Below, one piece after another: positions 57,286 to 64,000 of a stretch of DNA of 64,000 nucleotides (position 1 is the first letter of the stretch; each line of letters begins with the position of its first letter). The notes beneath the pieces are model-generated. The model made no database searches and had not been told where the DNA came from. It saw only the letters and a list, made by a program, of their open reading frames with translations. This DNA comes from Dermacentor variabilis. Its lineage: Eukaryota; Arthropoda; Arachnida; Ixodida; Ixodidae. Made by a program: the position numbers and the translations under genes. Where the stretch lies: assembly GCF_050947875.1 (NCBI RefSeq), contig NC_134569.1, positions 187,542,067-187,606,066 on the forward strand, read 5' to 3'.

Positions 57286-57795
57286 GACGACTCTTTGTTC
57301 TTTTTCCCTTCGTTCTCAAGGATATACCGCGGCGTCCGTGTATACCGCGTTCGCCTTGGTTGCTAGGTATTTTTCTGCATACTTTGCCCTAGCGTTCCGC
57401 CTGGCTGTGTGTAAATTCGGGTCCATGTTTCTTGGCAGGGACCCTGCTTTGATGGTACTGCGATACTCATCGGGTAGGTTTGCCGTTCTTTGTTCTTCCC
57501 TTTCAATTTCTTTGTGCCCCAGTTTTATTAGGAGCTTTCTGCCCGTGGTAGTCTGCTGGAGTCTGAGTAGCTGCGACCCCCATTGTGCTTCTTTGAGCTC
57601 CTCGAACGTGTTGTGGACTCCGAGGGCCAGCAGCTTCTCTGTCGAGGTGTTGGCCGGCAGGTGAAGCGCTGTTTTGAACGCTTTCCTTATGATGGAGTCG
57701 GCCTGGTCCCGTTTGCCTTTGTTTGTGTTGTAATATGGGAGGGCGTACGCAATCCGGCTGATTATGAGGCTCTTAAGCAACTTGACTGTATCTTC

Positions 57796-58670
57796 CTACT
57801 TCATGCCACTTCTTTTTTGCGAGACACGGGTGATCATACGTGCTACCTGTGCCGTCGCTTGCTTGAGTAGGTTTATGGTGTGTGTGCAGCGTTGATTGCT
57901 CTGCACCCACATTCCCAGAATCCTGACGGCTTTTTTTTCTGGTATTTTTTGTCCTTCTAGGGTGACGCTGATTTGTTCTTCCGAGCGTTTTCCTCTTCTG
58001 ACTCGCAGAAGCTCTGACTTCTCCGTCGAGCAGGCGAGGCCTCTTTCCCTAACACATTCTTCCACGCATGTTGCTGCGGCTTGTAGTCGTTCTTCTTTTT
58101 GGCTGAGCGAGTCTTGGTTAGTCCAGATGGTGATATCGTCGGCATAAATGGCGTGATGTATGCCGTCGATCTCTTCCAGCTTCCGGGCTATCCAAATCAT
58201 TGCAATGTTGAAAAGGATCGGTGAGATCACGGATCCCTGGGGGTTCCTTTGTTAGGCGTGTGGAACTTGTCTGTCCGCAGGTCTCCTAACCCCACCGTGG
58301 CTGTTTTGTTTGATAGGAACACTGTCACGTAGCCGTGGATTCTTTGTCCGCTATTGAGATCATCCAGTCCCTTGAGGATGGCCGCGTGGCTGACGTTGTC
58401 GAATGCTCCTTTGACATCGAGCGCCGTTATTATGTTTTCTCCGTTGTAGGGGATGTTGCTTAGAACCCCCTCTTTAATTTGTAGTAGGACGTCTTGGGTT
58501 GATAATTTGGTGCGAAAGCCGAACATACTGTGGGGATACAGATCTTCATCTTCCATGTATAGTTGTAGCCTCCTTGTCACGATTCGCTCGTACAACTTGC
58601 CAAGGCACCAAGTGAGTGATATCGGCCGTAGGTTTTCCACTAGTAGCTTTTTCCCTGGCTTGGTGATCAT
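57796..58670 (-). pseudogene. Reverse transcriptase of the Ingi/I-type LINE, two frames
   Basis: Two overlapping open frames (58670-58227 and 58230-57796) carry RT motifs in order; one frameshift near 58229 falls at the conserved GTPQGSV-type turn. The YADD box at ~58135 is intact. Confidence 0.85.
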
Positions 58671-59060
58671 AACTACTTCCGCATGTTTCCATTCCTCTGG
58701 CAGTGTCCCCGTTTCCTAATGTGCGTTGAGGAAGTTCGTTAGCTGTGTGACCGCCTCATCACTTCGGTTGCGGATTAATGCGTTCCTAATCTTGTCCGCA
58801 CCTGCTGCTGTGTTCCGGGTCGATGCCCTAACTGCTGCGAAAACTTCCTCCCTGGTGATGGGTCTGTCTAGGTCGGGGTTTTCTTCGCCTCGGTATCTCT
58901 CCGTGCACGCTTCGGGTTTATCTTGCCCGTAGCACTTTACACGGACTTTTTCCAGTAGTTCTTCTGTCCCTTCAAATTGATGTACTAGTCTTTGGATGGC
59001 CTTGTTACTTTCTGACTTGGTCTTGGTTGGGTCATTTAGAGCCTTGAGGATACGCCAGGT

Positions 59061-59149
59061 CTTGGCGGTGCTGCGGTGCGGCGCTGCGGTGCGCGGGGAA
59101 AACGAATGCGGAACTCTGAAATTTTTTCCAGTGACTCTAGTCCATACAC
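59061..59149 (-). other. 90 bp shared motif between LINE and gypsy
   Basis: Minus-strand sequence containing CACTGGAAAAAATTTCAGAG, also found in the sense direction at 53744 within the other gypsy copy. It belongs to neither the LINE nor the plus-strand gypsy as read. Confidence 0.4.
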
Positions 59150-59450
59150 TGGACTAGCCGGGGGCCGGTCCGTCAGGCCGTATCCGGAAACTAAAGGCAG
59201 CAACCGATGGAGGCGCGGATGCTGTTCGTGGCACTGACGAAGATCCTCCGCCACAGACGAAGACGCCGAAAATACTATCTCAACAATACATAAACGAGAT
59301 GCCGCCATCCCGACGAAGCCATAAAGTCAAGAATACACCGACGAAAGATGGCTTGCGACGTGATGTTCCAGCTTTAGTTCAACACGACGCAGCCGTGATC
59401 CGACGCCAAGACCTAACTACAACGCAAGACGGAGAACCACTGGCCTCGAC

Positions 59451-60272
59451 GTGATCCTGGACGGCCACACAGTCACCGCCTCAGTGGATACAGGAACCGA
59501 CTACTCCGTCATAAGTGGACCCATCGCTGCCCACCTAACGAAGGTCAAGACTGCCTGGGAAGGCCATCAAATTCGCACCGCTGCGGGACAAATAATAACC
59601 CCGACTGGAATCTGCACGGCAAGAATTACTATTCACGACCGGACTTAACCTGCCACCTTCGTTATCCTCCAACAGTGTTCACGAGACGTCATTCTCGGTA
59701 TGGACTTTCACAACCAGCACAGCTCAATAATCGACCTGAAGTCGAAGTCGATAACGGTGTCGGAAGATCAAGCGATACCGCCGGAGAACCGTCGTAGTCA
59801 CTATGCATTGAGTATGCTGGAAGATCAAGTCAGGATTCCGCCGCGTTCCAGCAATATTATTTCCATCGGCATCAAAACACCCGCTGACGTAGAAGGCGCT
59901 ATCGAGGGCGACCGACATCTACTGCTCGACCGTGAAATTTTCGGCGCAAGAGGGATCGCTCGACTCCATGGAGGGAAAGCAGAAGTTATGCTAATCAACT
60001 TCAGCCAAGAGTTCAAGCACATCAGCAAAGGCACGACAATCGCGTACATCGGGGAAACTGTGGAAACAAGCAATGCCTTTGTCCTCACGGATTCTGCCTC
60101 ATCTACCCCGACCAGCATAGTTCCTGAACGAGATTTCGACATAAATTCAAGTCTACGCATGAGTAAGCAGCAACAGCTCACAAGTCTTTTTCGACGATAC
60201 AAAGAGTGCTTTTCCACGTCATCGAGAATTCCACCAACACCAGACGCAAAGCATCGTAAATTAACGGAATAG
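59451..60272 (+). pseudogene. gypsy protease and spacer, one internal stop
   Basis: Retropepsin-type DTG active site (DTGTDYSVIS) and the ILGMDF flap-side motif share one frame interrupted by a single TAA at 59646. Related to the protease piece at 62398-62595 on the other strand (AAHLKKVKTAWEG). Confidence 0.8.
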
Positions 60273-60368
60273 TGAGCTCGACCACTCCGCCAGAGCCTTT
60301 ACCCAGTTTCGACGCGAGAACGTGAAGCTATTAGGCAAGAAGTCGCCGAAATTCAGCGCGACGACATT

Positions 60369-61063
60369 ATGCCGACGTCGAAAAGCCCCTGGGCATCTCC
60401 TGTAGTCCTGGTGAAGGAAAAGGACGTAACCCTATGTTTCTGCGTCAATTATCGTCGACTGAACAAGGTCACGAAGAAGGACGTATACCCCCTTCAACGG
60501 ATCGACGACGCATTGGATCAGCTCTGCAACGCTAAATACTTCTCGTGGATGGACCTCAAGTCTGGCTACTGGCAAATAGAAGTCAACGAGAGAGATCGCG
60601 AAAAGACGCCTTCATCACGCCAGACGGCCTCTCCGAATTCAAGGTCATGCCATTCGGACTTAGCTCGGCGCGTGAAACGTTTCAGCGCGTCATGGACACT
60701 GTGTTAGCAATATTGAAGTGGCAGACGTGCCTTGTTTACTTGGATGACGCCGTTGTCTTCCCTGGAAATTTCGACCATCACCTTAGGTGGCTTGTGACAG
60801 TATTAGAGGACATCAAGACATCAGGGCTCACTCTAAAGCCGGAAAAGTGTCGCTTCGCTTACGATGAGCTTCTGTTCCTGGGCGACGTCATCAGCAAATC
60901 TAGAATAAGCCCTGACCCGCAGAAGACTGCTGCCATCGCAAAGTTCCCGCAACCCATCGACAAGAAGGTAGTGCGCAGATTCCTTGGCATGTGTGCCTAC
61001 TATAGGAGCTTTGTCAAGGACTTTTCACATATCGCTGTGCCGCTAACAGGTCGAACCAAATGA
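60369..61063 (+). pseudogene. gypsy reverse transcriptase, one frameshift
   Basis: RT with YLDD box (LVYLDDAVV) and fingers/palm motifs intact, but split between two frames by a one-base change near 60600 within ERDREKDAFITP. Ends GRTK followed by a stop. Confidence 0.85.
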
Positions 61064-61467
61064 TGTAGAGTTCAAGTGAGAAATGCCACAGGCTGACGCA
61101 TTTCAAGAACTCAAACGATGCATGCACTCGCCGCCGGTACTTGCGCAGTTCGACGAGGACGCCGATACCGGAATCCACACTGACGCCCGTAGCCCAGACT
61201 GCGGTGCCGTCCTAGTCCAGAGTAAAGACGAGCTTGAACGGGTGATATGCTAGCTGGTCGCTGTCAAAAGCGGAAGGCGATTATTCTACGACTTAAAAGG
61301 AATGCCTCGCCATCATTTGAGCTACAGCAAAACTCCGCCTTTACCTATAAAGCAGGCCATTAAAAGTAGTCAGCGACCATCACGCATCCTGTTGGCTAGC
61401 TACTGACCCTTCAATATGGCTGGCGAGGTGGTCCCTCAGACTACAAGAATATGACGTCCCGGTAATC

Positions 61468-62130
61468 TGCGAAGATGCTCTTCGAAAGAAGACCAGTCAC
61501 GGAGGTCCCGCTCGCGATTTTTAAACCATGTCTTCACGACCTTAGTGAAGTAGAAGTCAACTTTCTGCAATTTTAAAGCATCGTCCCAGTTTTTAAATGA
61601 GCTTACTCGATCGTTGAAGTCCAGCAAGTCTTCGACGTCATCTTCAGGCAGCCCAGCGAGTGCCTCAACATCGCGCTGACGGCTGCTTACAGTGCAGGAG
61701 GGTGTGGTGGCTGGCACTTTCAATGAGGCCGGTGGTCGTGTTGGTGGAAAACATTTGTTACCCATTAAATGGCTACAGAGAAGTGGTTGAGTTAGGGTCC
61801 TATTGGCATCCTCACCTCACAATAGTAGGTGGAGCTTCTATTGCGGGAACCCATTGGCAAACAACACTGCCTGCATCTATTGAACCAAGGCCGGTGGACG
61901 CTGCTGGCTAGTCTTGAACCCCTTCCGGTGGGTGCTTGTCGCAAGCGGCTACCCGAATGCAATTCCAGGAGGGTAATGTGGAGAGGTCAAAGAGATCTTA
62001 AAACAGTTCCACCACATGAGAAGCAATGGTTTTATTCGGCGGTTTTATTCCAAAAGAAAGAGTCAGTGCGTGCACCTACACTGAAGATGCCCAGCGGTGA
62101 TCATGGCTATATAAAGACCACATAGTAAAA
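61468..62130 (-). mobile_element. Ty3/gypsy LTR end plus gag N-terminus
   Basis: Minus strand: an LTR part with TTTATATAGCCATGATCACCG and AATAAAACCATTGCTTCTCA, then gag with LAGLPEDDVEDLLDFNDRV, FKNWDDALKLQKVDFYF and [15 protein letters not shown], truncated after FEEHLRRL at ~61468 where it meets plus-strand pol. The LTR end matches that of the 50.4 kb fragment (CCGTTGCTTCTC). Confidence 0.8.
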
Positions 62131-64000
62131 TCAGCATCACTTGCGCTTTCCCTCCGTGCAGTAGAGCGATCCCTCTCCCGACGCTTATTTCACGGTTGAA
62201 CAGTATACGTTGGTCGCCCTAGATGACGCCTTCTAGGTCTAAAGGTGTTAAAACAATGCTGGAGCGAAGAGGGATGCTCACTTGAACTGCCAGCCCACTG
62301 AAGGCGCGGCGACTACGAGAGCTTCCCGGGGTAACCCCTTTACCTTCAGACAGCCTTATCGACTTAGACTACAGGTTGATGATTGCGCCGTGTTGGTTCA
62401 GGAAGTCCATGCCGAGAATGATGTCTCGTCTTGGATGATAACGAAGGTGGCAGGGTAAGCCCGGTCATGAACGGTAATTCTTGCTGTGCAGATTCTGGTC
62501 GGCGCTGTTAGGTGTCCTGCAGCTGTCTGCATATGAGGGCCTTCCCATGCAGTCTTAACTTTCTTCAAGTGGGCGGCAAGAGATCCACTCATCACGGAAT
62601 ACTCGGCTCATGTGTCCACTAGCGCGGTGACTGCATGGTCATCGAGAAGCACGCCGAAATCAGTGGTTCTTTGTCGTCCGTTGCAGCTAGGTCTCGGCGT
62701 GGGATCACGGCTGCGTATTGTTGACGTATGGCTAGAACGTCGCGTCGTCAAGTCTTTTGTCGGCGTATTCTTTGCTTCTAGGCTTCAGTGGCATGGTGGC
62801 GTTTCGTTCATATATAATCGAGATCGGCTTCTCGGCATCTTCCTACGCGGCGGAGGATCTTCGTCAATTCAACGAACACCAACCGCACTTCCATAAGTTG
62901 CTGCGTTTATTTTTCCGGATATGGGCTGGCAGACCGGCCACGGACTGGGCCAGTATTGGTCGGCGTTGCAGGGACAGGTAGCGGCCCGGTGACGACGAAC
63001 GGGACGGTCGTCGTGGGCTCCACTGAGTAGCGGCTAGGTAGTCGGAGTTATCATGAGGCTGTTCACATTGTTGCGGGCGCGGCGCGTAGATGGCGAACCC
63101 TCGCACACCCAAGTCCCGGTTTGGGCATCGACGGTAGACGTGGCCCGCTTCTCCACCGTGATCGCACAGCGGGCCGTGGTGGGCGGTGTGCCATACATGT
63201 ATCTTACTTGGGTAGTGGCGTATGGCGGCAGGCGGGAGAGTTGTTGGTGGCGGTGGCGGACGATGGAATTGCGGCTTTACAGGGCCTTGGCGCGGGAGCG
63301 GAGGGGTAACTTGAAGGCGGACGATGGCGGAATAGTTCATGGCTTCTCGCACAGGACGGAGGGATCCGAGTTGCGTTTCCGAAAGGCCTAGTGATCGTCG
63401 AAGTTCGTCCTTGACAATTTCGGTGACCGTGGAGACCTAAGGTGGCGACGAAGAAAACATCCTGTGCAGTTCTTCGCACGCAATGGCCGTTATGGTCTCT
63501 TGGAGATTACCGGAGCCAAGTACCTGGGTTGTGCACTGTGGCATGATAACTTCGCGGTTAACTTGCCTACTGCGCATCTCCAGAGTTTTCTCAATCACTG
63601 TTTCCTCTGTCAAGAACTCAGCTACGGGCTTCAGTGGGTTGCAGATCAGACCGACGAAAAGTTCTTGCTTTGCGCCTAGCATCAAGAACCGGTCTTTTTT
63701 CTCTTCGGACATTTAGGGGTCGGCGTGCCGCAACAGACGAGTCATCTGTTTCGTTAAGATGGCGATAGTCTCACTCGGTAGTTACCCTCGGGTTTTCACC
63801 AGAACTTCGGCCCTGTCTTTTCGGACAACGCTCGTGACGGTCCTTAGGTAGTTAGTGCGGAGTAGGTCCCACGTTGTAAGGGTGGACTCCTGGTTCTCGA
63901 ACAAAGTCCTCGCGGCATCTTCCGAGGAGAAATACACATGGCATAGCTTATCCTCAGAGGTCCAGTTGAACATTGAAATCTTTTCGAAGGTTACAAGTCA
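62131..64000 (-). mobile_element. Ty3/gypsy gag-protease, runs off the window edge
   Basis: Minus strand: gag N-part near 63973 (WTSEDKLCHVYFSSEDAARTLFE), EEKKDRFLMLGAKQELF and MPQCTTQVLGS, then the knuckle CDHGGEAGHVYRRC at ~63170 with its second Cys replaced by Gly. The Arg/Ser/Pro-rich tail follows, then protease (AAHLKKVKTAWEG, DTSAEYSVMS-like with DTG decayed) and IILGMDFLNQHG, then the spacer to ~62135. Same family as the gag at 52.4 kb and the pol at 59.2 kb. Stops throughout. Confidence 0.85.

Larger units (their letters stand above)
56437..59060 (-). mobile_element. Ingi/I-type LINE: RT, RNase H and knuckle, 5'-truncated
   Basis: Minus strand, ~2.6 kb. Starts TWRILKALNDPTKTKSES, then the RT: VITKPGKK, NLRPISLTWCLGKLYER, ITALDVKGAFDNVSHA (motif A), SVISPILFNIA, AIYADDITIW (catalytic box intact). 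Thumb region follows (KKAVRILGMWVQ), then RNase H split by a shift at ~57300: VYTDAAVYP, GEEMAVALAAVEG, IILTDSKEAC, HTIFWVPGHTEIEGNQRVD, with all four acidic positions present. The knuckle is CPCCGAIPTLYHITWGC. The 3' UTR ends AATAAAGTTTACTTCCTCC. Few stops: this is the best-kept RNase H LINE, but the endonuclease is missing. Confidence 0.9.
59150..61467 (+). mobile_element. Ty3/gypsy pol: protease, RT, RNase H start
   Basis: Gag tail remnant (GRSVRPYPETKGSNRW), then protease at 59451 (ASVDTGTDYSVIS active site, GPIAAHLTKVKTAWEG, VILGMDFHNQHSS), spacer, then RT: SPWASPVVLVKEKD, CVNYRRLNKVTKKDVYPL, RIDDALDQL, YFSWMDLKSGYWQIEV, FKVMPFGLSSARETFQRVMD, CLVYLDDAVVF, FLGDVISKSRISPDP. RNase H starts VLAQFDEDADTGIHTDA and ends at [12 protein letters not shown]. 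Damage: stop at 59646-59648, double stop at 60270-60275, one-base shift near 60600, stops after 61061. The right end meets a minus-strand gag at ~61467. Confidence 0.9.

Noticed and set aside
1..64000. CRISPR array, rRNA, operon or viral genome
   Set aside because: No regularly spaced repeats, no rRNA-like blocks, no co-directional compact genes; retrovirus-like parts lack an envelope gene and are gypsy or BEL elements.

Overview
This is eukaryotic, intron-rich, repeat-dominated DNA. It is most likely from a hard tick (Ixodida, probably metastriate). The evidence is a tick-type tRNA-headed SINE (17.8-18.0 kb), two exon-like segments that fit a tick lipocalin (histamine-binding-protein-like) gene, and very many degraded arthropod-type retrotransposons. 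There is no rRNA gene, no CRISPR array and nothing bacterial. Nearly all recognisable coding sequence belongs to transposable elements (TEs), most of it broken by stops and frameshifts. Everything below comes from reading the sequence and knowledge of protein families; no search was run.

Host-gene candidates are few. A Myb/SANT-like DNA-binding exon lies on the minus strand at 1136-1374 and has a perfect splice donor. A single-membrane-segment exon lies at 6452-6749. A signal-peptide exon (10475-10615) and a lipocalin-core exon (27868-28019) match in phase and could be exons 1 and 2 of one gene, separated by a ~17 kb TE-filled intron. Another signal-peptide exon candidate lies at 55036-55137.

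Layout. 0-10 kb: Myb/SANT exon, two RNase H-bearing LINE 3' ends (1.9 and 5.2 kb), the membrane exon, a gypsy LTR+gag cut by an RTE tail, and a CR1 tail. 10-28 kb: the putative lipocalin intron, holding a nearly full RTE (12.7-15.9), a foldback (16.2-16.5), the SINE, a MITE with long inverted ends (19.2-20.1), a Tx1/L1-clade LINE on the minus strand (20.46-23.9), a gypsy LTR+gag (24.1-24.8) and a second Tx1 tail (25.4-25.9). Both Tx1 tails run straight into tRNA-like sequence in the same orientation. 28-33 kb: CR1 tails, a degenerate TGACGA-rich tandem tract, and a 3.3 kb CR1 carrying a PIF/Harbinger-like MITE with a TTA duplication. 34-44 kb: an RNase H LINE, a whole but decayed BEL/Pao element (35.3-40.2, plus) and a short-LTR gypsy (40.3-43.7, minus). 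44-49 kb: a large LTR-like repeat whose second copy is split by an RTE tail and a CR1; the CR1 is itself split by a solo gypsy LTR. 49.4-50.4 kb: a ~1 kb foldback with an RTE tail inside. 50.4-53.8 kb: divergent gypsy fragments (integrase minus, LTR+gag plus). 55.2-59.1 kb: two Ingi/I-type LINEs. 59.2-64 kb: three gypsy fragments, plus then minus.

There is no operon-like cooperation. The window is best read as a host intron and intergenic landscape built by repeated nested insertion.
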